Source: JBBDYH01 sp040901795
Lineage (GTDB): Bacteria > Planctomycetota > Planctomycetia > Pirellulales > JALHPA01
Reading direction: 5' to 3'
Length of the DNA: 64,000 bases
Assembly (NCBI GenBank): GCA_040901795.1
Contig: JBBDYH010000154.1
Span: 1-64,000 of the forward strand
This document shows, piece after piece, positions 23,989-32,199 of the stretch. Made by a program: the position numbers and the translations under genes. Position 1 is the stretch's first letter, and every line of letters begins with the position of its first letter. The notes under the pieces were generated by a model. It was given only the letters and a program-made list of their open reading frames with translations. It was not told where the DNA came from and ran no database searches.

Positions 23989-26220
23989 CTACCGCTGCGG
24001 TTTGAGCACGATCGTCGACAGCGGCGGCAGCGTGACGTCGATGCAGAACGGCTTGCCGTGGCTCTCGCACTCGATCGCTGTTACGCCGGGGTAATTGCCC
24101 ATGTTGCTGCCGGTGTAGAACATCGAGTCCGTGTTGAGGACTTCGTAGTACCAACCGCCGCGCGGCACGCCGATCCGATAGTGGCGCCGCGGCACTGGGG
24201 TGAAATTGCAACAGACGACCAAAAAGTCCTCGGGGTTCTTCGCCTTTCGCATGTAGCAGAGCGTGCTCAGCTCCCAGTTGTGGCAATCGACCCACTCGAA
24301 TCCCTCGTGGCTGAAGTCCATCTCATGCAGCGCCGGCTCCTTGCGCACCAGCCGATTGAGGTCGGCGATGAGCTTCTTCACGCCACCGTGCTGGTCCCAC
24401 TGCAGCAGGTGCCAGTCCAGGCTCTCGTCGTTATTCCACTCGCGCCACTGGCCGAACTCGCCCCCCATGAACAGCAGCTTCTTGCCAGGATGCGTGAACT
24501 GATAGCCGTAGAGCAGCCGCAGGTTGGCGAACCGCTGCCAGAGGTCCGAGCCGCCGGGCATCTGGTCGAGCATCGCGCCTTTGCCGTGTACCACCTCGTC
24601 GTGCGAGAACGGCAGGATGAAGTTCTCGTGGAACGCGTAAATCAGGCTAAACGTGAGCTCATCGTGGTGATACTTGCGGTGGATCGACTCGTGCCGCATA
24701 TAGCGCAGCGTGTCATTCATCCAGCCCATGTTCCATTTCAAGCTGAAGCCCAGGCCGCCTAAATACGTCGGCCGCGAGACACCCGGCCAAGCGGTCGATT
24801 CTTCGGCGATGGTTAGCACGCCGGGGTGCTGGAGATGGACCTGCTCGTTGAACTCCTTGATCATGCCGATGGCGGCGAGGTTCTCGCGGCCGCCGTATTC
24901 ATTCGGGATCCAATCGCCCCCCTCGCGGCTGTAGTCGAGGTACAGCATCGAAGCGACGGCATCCACGCGCAGCCCGTCGATGTGGTATTTGTCACACCAA
25001 AAGATGGCGTTCGAAACCAGGAAGTTGCGGACCTCGTTGCGGCCGTAGTTGAAGATCATCGTACCCCAGTCGGGGTGCTCGCCTTGCCGTGGATCTTCGT
25101 GCTCGTAGAGCGCCGACCCGTCGAAGCGGCGCAGGCCGTGCGCGTCGCGCGGAAAGTGCGCCGGCACCCAGTCGATCAAGACACCGATCCCGTGCTGGTG
25201 GCAGTGATCGACAAAATACATGAAGTCGTGCGGCGTGCCGTAACGGCTCGTGGCGGCGTAGTAGCCCACCGTCTGGTAGCCCCAGCTTCCGCTGAACGGG
25301 TGCTCGCTTACCGGCAGCAGCTCGACGTGCGTAAAGCCCATCTCGAGCACGTACTCGACCAACTGATGCGCCAGCTCTTGGTAGGTCAACCAGCGCTGCG
25401 GATCATCGCCGGGTCGGCGCCAGCTCCCCAGATGGACCTCGTAGATGTTCAGCGGCTTGTCGAGCGCTTGAAAGTTGGGACGATTGAGGATGTACGCTTC
25501 GTCCTGCCAATGATAGCGCGTCAGATCGTAGACTTTCGAGGCGGTCCGCGGCGGCACTTCCGCGCCAAAGCCAAACGGATCCGCCTTGTCGATTTCTTCG
25601 CCCCAACGCGACTTCACGCGGTACTTGTAGATCGTGCCTTCGCTCAAGCCCGGCACGAACAATTCCCAGACTCCGCTGGGGATGTGCTTTCGGAGCGGAT
25701 GGCGGCGGCCGTCCCAGTCGTTGAAGTCGCCGATGACGCTGACGCCTTGGGCGTTCGGCGCCCAAACGGCAAAGTTGACGCCTTCGACGCCATTGACCGT
25801 ACGGAGCTGCGCTCCGAGCTTGTCGTAGGCATGCCAGTGCTTGCCTTCGCCGACCAGGTAAAGGTCGTAGTCGCTCAACAGCGGCGGAAAGGCATAGGGG
25901 TCGTGCATCGTCGTCTGATCGCCTCGATGGTCGGTCACGCGCAACATATACGGCTCGATTGCGATCGATTGGGGCGCCGGGCAAATCGCTTCGAACAGCC
26001 CTGCGGGATGGATGCGTCGCATCGGTTGGGTGGTCTTATGCCCCGGATGCACGACCCATGCCTGCGCGGCATGCGGCAGGAAGGCGCGCACGCCAAGCAC
26101 GCGTTTTCCCCCTTCGTCCAGGACGTGTGGACCCAGGATGGCAAAGGGATCTTCATGGCGTCCTTCGGCCAATGCGGCGACGTTTTCCAGCCCGACGGTC
26201 GTTCGCACGAGTGCCTCCAT
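23989..26220 (-). CDS. glgB: 1,4-alpha-glucan branching enzyme
   Basis: 743 residues, a full-length GlgB. Domain order: N1 and CBM48 carbohydrate-binding modules (about 1-220), GH13 catalytic barrel (about 225-610), C-terminal beta domain. Catalytic motifs are visible: VDWVPAHFP, DGLRVDAVASMLY (nucleophile Asp), LTIAEESTAWPG (acid/base Glu) and PFSHDEVVHGKG. It transfers alpha-1,4 chains to alpha-1,6 branch points in glycogen. No other glycogen genes are adjacent. An RNase H-like gene lies 124 bases upstream on the same strand. Confidence 0.96.
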   Translation of the reverse strand: MEALVRTTVGLENVAALAEGRHEDPFAILGPHVLDEGGKRVLGVRAFLPHAAQAWVVHPGHKTTQPMRRIHPAGLFEAICPAPQSIAIEPYMLRVTDHRGDQTTMHDPYAFPPLLSDYDLYLVGEGKHWHAYDKLGAQLRTVNGVEGVNFAVWAPNAQGVSVIGDFNDWDGRRHPLRKHIPSGVWELFVPGLSEGTIYKYRVKSRWGEEIDKADPFGFGAEVPPRTASKVYDLTRYHWQDEAYILNRPNFQALDKPLNIYEVHLGSWRRPGDDPQRWLTYQELAHQLVEYVLEMGFTHVELLPVSEHPFSGSWGYQTVGYYAATSRYGTPHDFMYFVDHCHQHGIGVLIDWVPAHFPRDAHGLRRFDGSALYEHEDPRQGEHPDWGTMIFNYGRNEVRNFLVSNAIFWCDKYHIDGLRVDAVASMLYLDYSREGGDWIPNEYGGRENLAAIGMIKEFNEQVHLQHPGVLTIAEESTAWPGVSRPTYLGGLGFSLKWNMGWMNDTLRYMRHESIHRKYHHDELTFSLIYAFHENFILPFSHDEVVHGKGAMLDQMPGGSDLWQRFANLRLLYGYQFTHPGKKLLFMGGEFGQWREWNNDESLDWHLLQWDQHGGVKKLIADLNRLVRKEPALHEMDFSHEGFEWVDCHNWELSTLCYMRKAKNPEDFLVVCCNFTPVPRRHYRIGVPRGGWYYEVLNTDSMFYTGSNMGNYPGVTAIECESHGKPFCIDVTLPPLSTIVLKPQR

Positions 26221-26344
26221 TCTGTTGATGATTGTGTCGTGACAACGCCCATGCGTCTAGTTATTTTGGCAATTTGGCAATTTTGGGCGGAGTTTGGCGG
26301 CCGCGATGGTCGGTTGGCGGCCAGCGGCTCTAACATTTCGGCAT

Positions 26345-27007
26345 TTAATCGGCCCAAGCGCACCTTTCGCCATCGGCTGCCAGGCCTTCGATCGCTTGTG
26401 ACCAACGCCGACAACACTGTCGGAGCCGACGTCGAAGAATCACACTGGTTTCCAGCACTTTACGGGCCAACGACTTATGATGACGGATCGGTCGCCGCGC
26501 CAGCATCCTCGGTGCTTCGTTATCACGTGTTGCACGACGCGCGCCGTCGCCGGGCCGCAGGGCGACTCGGCAAGTTGGAGCGACGTCCCGCGCCCGTCTG
26601 GTCGGCTCGGAAGCGCCAGCGCGCGACCCAAGCCGTATCTCGTGAAAGTGAAGCGCTCGATCGACACGCCGCCAAAGGTCGGCGTTTTTGACCGGCACCA
26701 TTTCGCCGTGGTGCTCCCAGCGCCATTCGTTGGCCCGCCACTCCTCCAGCCCGCCGTTGAGCATGCGGTTGAGGTAGGGGCTTTCGGCGACGACTGTCAC
26801 CTGCGCCGGCTGCGGCAGAGCCTCGAGGCCGCGGACCAGGGCGAGCAGCTCCAATCGTTCGCCGCTAATTTCCGCCTCCGCATCTTCGATCTTCATCGAG
26901 TGCGAGCCGTCGTGCGACTGTAGCGAAAAGCACCAACGCCCGGAGCGTCCGGCGCGGTTGGCGCGCGCATGGAGAAGGAAATGCGGTGCAGGCACACTCA
27001 TGGGCAA
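26345..27007 (-). CDS. RNase HI-like protein with missing catalytic residues and Arg-rich tail
   Basis: 220 residues. Residues about 8-130 follow the RNase HI fold: GERLELLALVRGLEAL carries the conserved Glu, VTVVAESPYLNRML replaces the TDSxY segment (Asp to Glu), and VPVKNADLWRRVDRALHFHEI closely matches the KNVDLWQRLDAALGQHQI helix of E. coli RNase HI. The first catalytic Asp (DGS segment) and the His-loop (KGHAGH) are absent. Residues 132-220 form an Arg-rich tail of unclear origin, perhaps a degenerate end or a frameshift. It may bind rather than cut RNA-DNA hybrids. Start at 27007 or 27001. Confidence 0.6.
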   Translation of the reverse strand: MPMSVPAPHFLLHARANRAGRSGRWCFSLQSHDGSHSMKIEDAEAEISGERLELLALVRGLEALPQPAQVTVVAESPYLNRMLNGGLEEWRANEWRWEHHGEMVPVKNADLWRRVDRALHFHEIRLGSRAGASEPTRRARDVAPTCRVALRPGDGARRATRDNEAPRMLARRPIRHHKSLARKVLETSVILRRRLRQCCRRWSQAIEGLAADGERCAWAD

Positions 27008-27236
27008 GCAACTTCGGAAGGTGACGATGCGGCGAACCGGCGACCGATTGCGGAAGGCAGCCGACGCGCCGCAGCGTCATTCAGGTGGCGGACAGGCGGC
27101 GTCAGGAATCGCCGCCCTACGGTTAGTTTCTCTTATCGTCAGACACGACGTAGTTTCTCTAGGCTGCCCGTATCGGCCGGGCGATAACGCTTGAGCGAAT
27201 TCGCCGATTGCCCGTATCAACCGTTACAATTGGGCT

Positions 27237-27923
27237 GTGAACGAGACGAACGGTGATTGGCTGGCGCTGGAAGATTCTCTCCGCTCGCGATTTGAAGTCA
27301 CGAGCGAGCCGGTTTCTTGGGCCGGGCACTCGCTCGACATTCTGCGGCCCAGGAGCGTCGACGATCTGATCAATGAGGATGAGTTCAACCGCGACGGGCG
27401 GTTGCCGTACTGGGCCGACGTTTGGCCGAGCGCCTTGGGCCTGGCACAGCGGATTGCCGACGAGCGCGGCAACGGCAGGCGGCTCCTCGAGTTAGGCTGC
27501 GCCGTCGGCTTTGTGGCCTGCCTGGCCGTGAAAGCTGGTTTTCGAGTGACCGCGACGGACTACCACCCGGAGGCGTGCGAGTTTACACGATTGAACGCGT
27601 GGCGCAATCGTCTGCCTGTGCCGGAGACGCGGCTAGTCGATTGGCGCGATTATCCCGAAGATTTGCGGGGTTTTGATCTCGTAATCGCCTCGGACGTGTT
27701 GTACGAGAAACCGTACTGCGACCTGGTGGCGTCGTGCTTTGCACGTTCACTGGCAGTCGAAGGTCTGGGCATTCTCACGGACCCGCAGCGGACGCTGGCG
27801 GCCGGCTTTCCGGCTGCGGCGGAGCGGGCCGGTTTGCGGCTAGCGAAGAAGACTGCCATGCCTGTGGAAAAGGAGGGGCGGCATCAGGTGATCGACCTTT
27901 ATGAACTGCGGCGCGGGCGGTAA
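27237..27923 (+). CDS. Class I SAM-dependent methyltransferase, lysine/nicotinamide N-methyltransferase-like
   Basis: 228 residues, GTG start at 27237. LPYWADVWPSALGLAQRI, then the SAM-binding motif LLELGCAVGFVACLAVKAGFRVTATDYHP and DLVIASDVLYE. This is the layout of the METTL/Nnt1-like family, whose members methylate proteins or small amines. Target unknown. It stands alone between two short intergenic regions. Confidence 0.8.
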   Translation: MNETNGDWLALEDSLRSRFEVTSEPVSWAGHSLDILRPRSVDDLINEDEFNRDGRLPYWADVWPSALGLAQRIADERGNGRRLLELGCAVGFVACLAVKAGFRVTATDYHPEACEFTRLNAWRNRLPVPETRLVDWRDYPEDLRGFDLVIASDVLYEKPYCDLVASCFARSLAVEGLGILTDPQRTLAAGFPAAAERAGLRLAKKTAMPVEKEGRHQVIDLYELRRGR

Positions 27924-28052
27924 AGAGTCCCGTCTGCATATAGAGTCTAAGCAGAGGCGGGCACACGGGTACACCGGCAAATGATATAATGGAGTGAGTG
28001 GTTCTCAATCGCGCTCGCTATCAATGGTGCCTTTGCATCTCACGAAGCATCT

Positions 28053-28277
28053 ATGACATCGACAGAGTTGGAACAACAGAAACGACTCGTCCAGCAATGG
28101 CGTGAAGCCGGCCCTCTACTGGAACAAGCACGCCAGGAGGAATTGCTGCGGATGACGCCCACGCAGCGGCGGGCGGCGAGCTTAGCCGTGCTGGACCTTG
28201 TGGCGAAGCTGCCTTGCGACCGAGCGACGAGCGGATTGATTGAACAGCAGCGATTCTTTATGCGAGCGCGCCGATGA
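28053..28277 (+). CDS. Small protein paired with nucleotidyltransferase (putative antitoxin)
   Basis: 74 residues: ELEQQKRLVQQWREAGPLLEQARQEEL, helical and charged, ending GLIEQQRFFMRARR. Its stop overlaps the start of the nucleotidyltransferase gene by ATGA (28274-28277), indicating translational coupling. Small helical proteins in this position commonly act as partners of nucleotidyltransferase toxins. That role is inferred from the arrangement alone. Confidence 0.65.
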   Translation: MTSTELEQQKRLVQQWREAGPLLEQARQEELLRMTPTQRRAASLAVLDLVAKLPCDRATSGLIEQQRFFMRARR

Positions 28278-28873
28278 CTCCGCTTTTGGCAGCGGGGCTG
28301 GAGTTGCAGTCGTTCTTCGAGGCGCGCAATTGGAAGTTCTGCGTCATCGGCGGGTTGGCAGTTCACCGCTGGGGAAACCCTCGTGCGACGCAAGACGTCG
28401 ACCTGACTCTGCTGACAGAATTTGGCAAGGAGGAGTCCTACGTTGACGAAATACTCGCGCATTTCGAACCGCGTCGGCCCGATTCGCGCCAACTGGCGCT
28501 AGTCGCCAGAGTGCTGTTGATCAACGCCTCGAACAAGGTTCCGGTGGATGTGGCACTGGGTGCGCTGCAGTTTGAGGTACAGGCTGTCCAACGAGCGACA
28601 CCTTACGAATTTGCGCCGGGCTGCACGCTTATGACCCTATCCGCGGAAGACTTGATCATTTCTAAAGCCTTCTCCAACCGGGACCGAGATTGGGTGGACG
28701 TTCACGATGTCATTCTGCTGCAAGGCAAGAAGGTGAATTGGCGGTATATCGACAAACAGTTGGCGGCACTTTGCGAACTCAAGGAAGACAACGAGCCGGT
28801 TTCGCGCCTTGCGGACTTGCGCGCCAAATTCGCCGCAACGAAACCGCGCCTGCGTCGCGGAACAAAGGACTGA
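28274..28873 (+). CDS. Nucleotidyltransferase of the AbiEii/DUF6036-like type
   Basis: 199 residues. The polymerase-beta-like signature is IGGLAVHRWGNPRATQDVDLTLL, with the D-x-D pair in QDVDLT (about residues 39-41). A basic C-terminal region (RLADLRAKFAATKPRLRRGTKD) follows. Related proteins include AbiEii-type toxins that modify tRNA or proteins and MNT-type antitoxins that AMPylate their HEPN partners. No HEPN gene is adjacent; the 74-residue gene before it overlaps by 4 bases. A two-gene toxin-antitoxin or defence module is plausible but unproven. Confidence 0.75.
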   Translation: MTPLLAAGLELQSFFEARNWKFCVIGGLAVHRWGNPRATQDVDLTLLTEFGKEESYVDEILAHFEPRRPDSRQLALVARVLLINASNKVPVDVALGALQFEVQAVQRATPYEFAPGCTLMTLSAEDLIISKAFSNRDRDWVDVHDVILLQGKKVNWRYIDKQLAALCELKEDNEPVSRLADLRAKFAATKPRLRRGTKD

Positions 28874-29067
28874 ATCGATCGTAAGAGTTCGATTCGCAGA
28901 GGGTTGGCGTGCTCCCCGGGCTGTTAAGAGTTCGCGAAGAATACGGTTCTCGTTCGGGCCGGCATACGTTTGGCCTCCGGCCCTTTCTGCTCCAAGGCGC
29001 GCCAAGTAGAATGTCGTTCCCGGTCCCAGAGAACTGCCGTTGCACGCGCGGCTCTGAAAGCCCTGTA

Positions 29068-29883
29068 ATGACCAGCAATTCAAAAATCAGAGTCGGCGCG
29101 GTTGAATACCTGAATACCAAACCGCTGGTCTATGGGCTGGAGAAGATCGCTCCGCAAGCCGAGGTTGTGCTTGATCTGCCGAGTCGGTTGGCTGATCGGC
29201 TGGCCGCCGATGAGTTGGATGTGGCGCTCATTCCGTCGATTGAGTTTTTCCAGGATCCGACATATCGGATCGTGTCGGACGCCTGCATCGCCTGCCGGGG
29301 GCCGGTATTGAGCGTAAAGCTTTTCAGCCGGGTGCCGGCAGAGCGAATCGGCTCTTTGGCGCTCGACGAAGGATCGCGGACGAGTGCAGCGCTGGTGCAA
29401 ATTCTGCTAAAGGAAAAACATGGCGTTGTTCCGCGGCTGGAGCCGCTGCCGCTTGGCGCAACGCTCGCCGATACGCAGGCCGACGCGGTGCTGTTGATCG
29501 GCGATCGCGCGATCCACTCGCCACCAGGGCGATTTGCCGAAGTGTGGGACCTCGGGGACGAATGGCGGCGATGGGCGGATCTGCCCTTTGTGTTCGCAAT
29601 GTGGGTGGCCCGCGAGGGGCGAGATTTGCAAGATGTTGAGCAGGCCTTAGGTGAGGCGCGCAATGCCGGTGTCGCACATTTGGGCGCCATCGCCGAGCGC
29701 GAGGCCGCGGCCAAAGGGCTCACGGCGCCGCAGTGCCTGTCGTACTTGCGCGACAATTTGCATTTTTATTTGGGCCCGCGCGAACAAGAGGGTTTGACGA
29801 AGTTTTACCGGCATGCCGCTGATTTGGGCTTGGCGCCCCAGGGAGCAGACCTTGGATTCGACGCTTGCATCAGTTCTCGATAA
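29068..29883 (+). CDS. mqnA: Chorismate dehydratase, futalosine menaquinone pathway
   Basis: 271 residues from the ATG at 29068, where the family sequence starts (KIRVGAVEYLNTKPLVYGL). LPSRLADRLAADELDVALIPSIEFFQ and SRTSAALVQILL are the family's periplasmic-binding-fold signatures. It dehydrates chorismate to 3-[(1-carboxyvinyl)oxy]benzoate, the first step of the futalosine route to menaquinone. The next gene, mqnC, overlaps its 3' end, so the two are one operon. An ATG at 28909 would add 53 unrelated residues. Confidence 0.9.
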   Translation: MTSNSKIRVGAVEYLNTKPLVYGLEKIAPQAEVVLDLPSRLADRLAADELDVALIPSIEFFQDPTYRIVSDACIACRGPVLSVKLFSRVPAERIGSLALDEGSRTSAALVQILLKEKHGVVPRLEPLPLGATLADTQADAVLLIGDRAIHSPPGRFAEVWDLGDEWRRWADLPFVFAMWVAREGRDLQDVEQALGEARNAGVAHLGAIAEREAAAKGLTAPQCLSYLRDNLHFYLGPREQEGLTKFYRHAADLGLAPQGADLGFDACISSR

Positions 29884-30982
29884 GGCCATCGCCGGCCAAC
29901 GGCTGACCGCCGAAGAAGGTCTGCGATTGATGGAATCGCACGATCTGGCGGCGCTAGGCCGCGCGGCGGATGCCGTCACGCGCCGTCTGCATCCGGAGCC
30001 ATATCGCACGTACAACATTGACCGCAATGTCAACTACACGAATATCTGCACGGCGGTCTGCGACTTCTGCGCGTTCTATCGCAAGCCGAAGCACGAAGAA
30101 GGATATGTCCTTGAACGGGCGGAGCTGCTGCAGAAGATCCAAGAGACCGTTGATCTCGGCGGCGACCAGATCTTGATGCAAGGGGGATTACACCCGGAGT
30201 TTAAGCTGGACTGGTACGAGGAGCTGCTGCGCGACATCAAAGCGGCTTTCCCACAAGTGAACGTCCACGGCTTCAGCCCGCCGGAGATTCATCATTTCAC
30301 CAAGGTTAGTAAGCTGCCCTTGCGAAGGGTGCTTGAGCGGCTGAAGGCAGCCGGGTTGGGGAGCCTTCCCGGTGGCGGCGGCGAAATTCTCGTCGATCGC
30401 GTCCGCAAGGCGATGACGCGCGGCAAAGTGCTCACCGACGATTGGCTCAACGTGCATCGCGTGTGGCACGAGTTGGGTGGCATCAGCACCGCCACGATGA
30501 TGTTCGGCCACATCGAGACGTTGGCCGAACGGATCGAACACCTGGAGCGATTGCGTCAGCTTCAGGACGAGACGCACGGGTTTACAGCATTCATCTGCTG
30601 GACGTTCCAGCCGGAACATACCGATATGGCGGATGTGCCACCAGCGGGTTCCTTCGAGTATCTCAAAACGCAGGCCGTCGCGCGGCTCTACTTGGACAAC
30701 TTCCCCAATATCCAATCGAGTTGGGTTACGCAGGGTTTAAAGATTGGACAGCTTGCGTTGTTGTTCGGCGCCAACGACATGGGGAGCCTGATGATCGAGG
30801 AGAACGTGGTCTCGGCGGCGGGTACGGTACACCATCTGACGCTGGACGAGATCAAGGATGCCATCCGCGAACTGGAGTACACGCCGCGGCGGAGGAATGT
30901 GTTCTACCAACTTCTTGACGACGGCCAAGTGTCTGCCGTGAGTGCAAATGGCCAGCGCACCGAGCTACCGATTCTTAGCTAA
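29852..30982 (+). CDS. mqnC: Cyclic dehypoxanthinyl futalosine synthase (radical SAM)
   Basis: About 376 residues if translated from the TTG at 29852, which has GGGAG at 29841-29845; an ATG at 29813 gives 389. Either start lies inside mqnA, an overlap of 32 or 71 bases. The radical SAM cluster motif is CTAVCDFC in NYTNICTAVCDFCAFYRKP. GGLHPEFKLDWYEELLRDIK, LPGGGGEILVDRVR and TATMMFGHIETLAERIEHL are characteristic of MqnC. It cyclises dehypoxanthine futalosine. MqnB, MqnD and MqnE are not seen in the window; an amidohydrolase that could be a pathway deaminase is 3.6 kb downstream. Confidence 0.93.
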   Translation: MDSTLASVLDKAIAGQRLTAEEGLRLMESHDLAALGRAADAVTRRLHPEPYRTYNIDRNVNYTNICTAVCDFCAFYRKPKHEEGYVLERAELLQKIQETVDLGGDQILMQGGLHPEFKLDWYEELLRDIKAAFPQVNVHGFSPPEIHHFTKVSKLPLRRVLERLKAAGLGSLPGGGGEILVDRVRKAMTRGKVLTDDWLNVHRVWHELGGISTATMMFGHIETLAERIEHLERLRQLQDETHGFTAFICWTFQPEHTDMADVPPAGSFEYLKTQAVARLYLDNFPNIQSSWVTQGLKIGQLALLFGANDMGSLMIEENVVSAAGTVHHLTLDEIKDAIRELEYTPRRRNVFYQLLDDGQVSAVSANGQRTELPILS

Positions 30983-31081
30983 CGTCGTTTCTAGCGGCAC
31001 GGCGGCAAGCGGGTGTGCAGTCAGCTTTGTCAGCTATAATTGGAATTGCCAATGAACCTGGGGGCGCTGCGGAGAAAAGGC

Positions 31082-31279
31082 ATGACCAGCGATGCTGATC
31101 CAATGGCCGACAAGCCTTTGACAGCCGCCGAATTGCGGAAGCTTCCCCGCGAACGGCGCGATGCCTTGCTCGAAGCCGCAGCGCAACTTGCACAATCGGA
31201 TTATGAGAACAATCCGGAATTGACCGCGTTTGAAGCCTTCGATCCGATTGACGTACCAACTCAAGGAAGGCCGCGGTAG
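31082..31279 (+). CDS. Small antitoxin-like protein
   Basis: 65 residues from the ATG at 31082. LTAAELRKLPRERRDALLEAAAQLAQSDYENNPELTAFEAF resembles the short acidic antitoxin-like proteins common in planctomycetes and cyanobacteria (pattern LP-x-E-x-R-x-x-L-L-E-A, then NPELT-x-FEAF). No PIN, RelE or MazF toxin follows: the next gene, an ABC ATPase, begins 3 bases after its stop. It is either an orphan antitoxin or a small protein co-translated with the exporter. Confidence 0.6.
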   Translation: MTSDADPMADKPLTAAELRKLPRERRDALLEAAAQLAQSDYENNPELTAFEAFDPIDVPTQGRPR

Positions 31280-31281
31280 CG

Positions 31282-32055
31282 ATGATCCATGTCCGCGAAC
31301 TCACCAAGCACTACGCGGACTTGCGCCGCGGGCAGTTTGTTGCCCTCGATCGAATTAGTTTCGACGCGCTGGCCGGACAGGTCTACGGACTCTTGGGGCC
31401 GAACGGCGCGGGCAAGACAACTGCGCTGCGGATTCTGAGCACCGTGCTGCGGCCGACCGGTGGCACGGCGACTTTGAACGGCTACGATGTCGTCACGCAA
31501 CCGTCGCAGGTCCGCCGCCAGCTCGGCTTCATGTCGGCCAGCACCGCCGTCTACGACCGCATGACCGCCTGGGAGATGGTTGAGTACTTTGGCCGACTGT
31601 ACGGCATGGAAAAAGAGCCGTTGCGCGAGCGGATGGACGAGCTCTTCGCGCGGCTGCAAATGAACGATTTCCGCGACGTGCTGGGAGCGAAAATGTCGAC
31701 CGGCATGCGGCAGAAGGTCTCGATTGCGCGGGCGATCGTTCATGACCCGCCGGTGTTGATCTTCGACGAGGCCACGTCGGGGCTCGACGTGCTCGTCGCG
31801 CGGGCGCTGTTGAAAACGGTGGCCGAACTGCGCGACCAGGGCAAGTGCATCGTCTTCAGCACACACATCATGCGCGAGGCGGAAAAGTTGTGCGACCGGA
31901 TCGCGATCATTCACCGCGGCAAGATCCTGGTCGAAGGGACGCTCGCGGAGCTCCGCGACTTGCACAGCGAGCACGACTTGGAGGAGCTGTTTTTTCAGCT
32001 CATCTCGCGTCACGATGAGCGGCACCACGACGCAGTCACTTTGGAAGCGAATTGA
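31282..32055 (+). CDS. ABC transporter ATP-binding protein, NatA type
   Basis: 257 residues. Walker A GPNGAGKTTALR, Q-loop LGFMSASTAVYD, signature MSTGMRQKVSIARAI, Walker B VLIFDEATSGLDV and the switch STHIMREAE. The type matches ABC-2 exporters for sodium or drugs, and the ABC-2 permease gene follows on the same strand after a 144-base gap filled by a repeat. The two probably form one exporter. It starts 3 bases after the antitoxin-like gene, suggesting coupling. Confidence 0.92.
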   Translation: MIHVRELTKHYADLRRGQFVALDRISFDALAGQVYGLLGPNGAGKTTALRILSTVLRPTGGTATLNGYDVVTQPSQVRRQLGFMSASTAVYDRMTAWEMVEYFGRLYGMEKEPLRERMDELFARLQMNDFRDVLGAKMSTGMRQKVSIARAIVHDPPVLIFDEATSGLDVLVARALLKTVAELRDQGKCIVFSTHIMREAEKLCDRIAIIHRGKILVEGTLAELRDLHSEHDLEELFFQLISRHDERHHDAVTLEAN

Positions 32056-32175
32056 ACCGCAGAGTCGCTGAGACGCAGAGGGAATTGCAAGATGCAAATT
32101 GCAAAATGCAAATTGACGGTTGCATTGCCTTTAACGCGGCGTCGATCTTTACTTCCTCTCGGCGTCTCTGCGGTT
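32055..32175. repeat. MITE-like inverted repeat, copy 2
   Basis: Left arm AACCGCAGAGTCGCTGAGAC, right arm GGCGTCTCTGCGGTT, with GATGCAAATTGCAAAATGC and CAAATTGACGGTTGC inside. The arm sequence is the same CGCAGAGACGC family as at 7431, 47928 and 49325. It separates the ABC ATPase gene from its permease. Confidence 0.75.
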
Positions 32176-32199
32176 CAAACAGATGCTGACATTAGCTAA

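Noticed and set aside
24826..26691. 621-codon open frame on the plus strand opposite glgB
   Set aside because: It lies wholly across a gene with full GlgB motifs; long antisense frames are common at this GC content, and its translation shows no domain or signal that I recognise.
27008..27236. Possible tRNA or small RNA between the RNase H-like and methyltransferase genes
   Set aside because: Short GCCCGTATCGGCCGGGCGATA stems are visible, but no cloverleaf, anticodon arm or T-loop sequence can be assembled.
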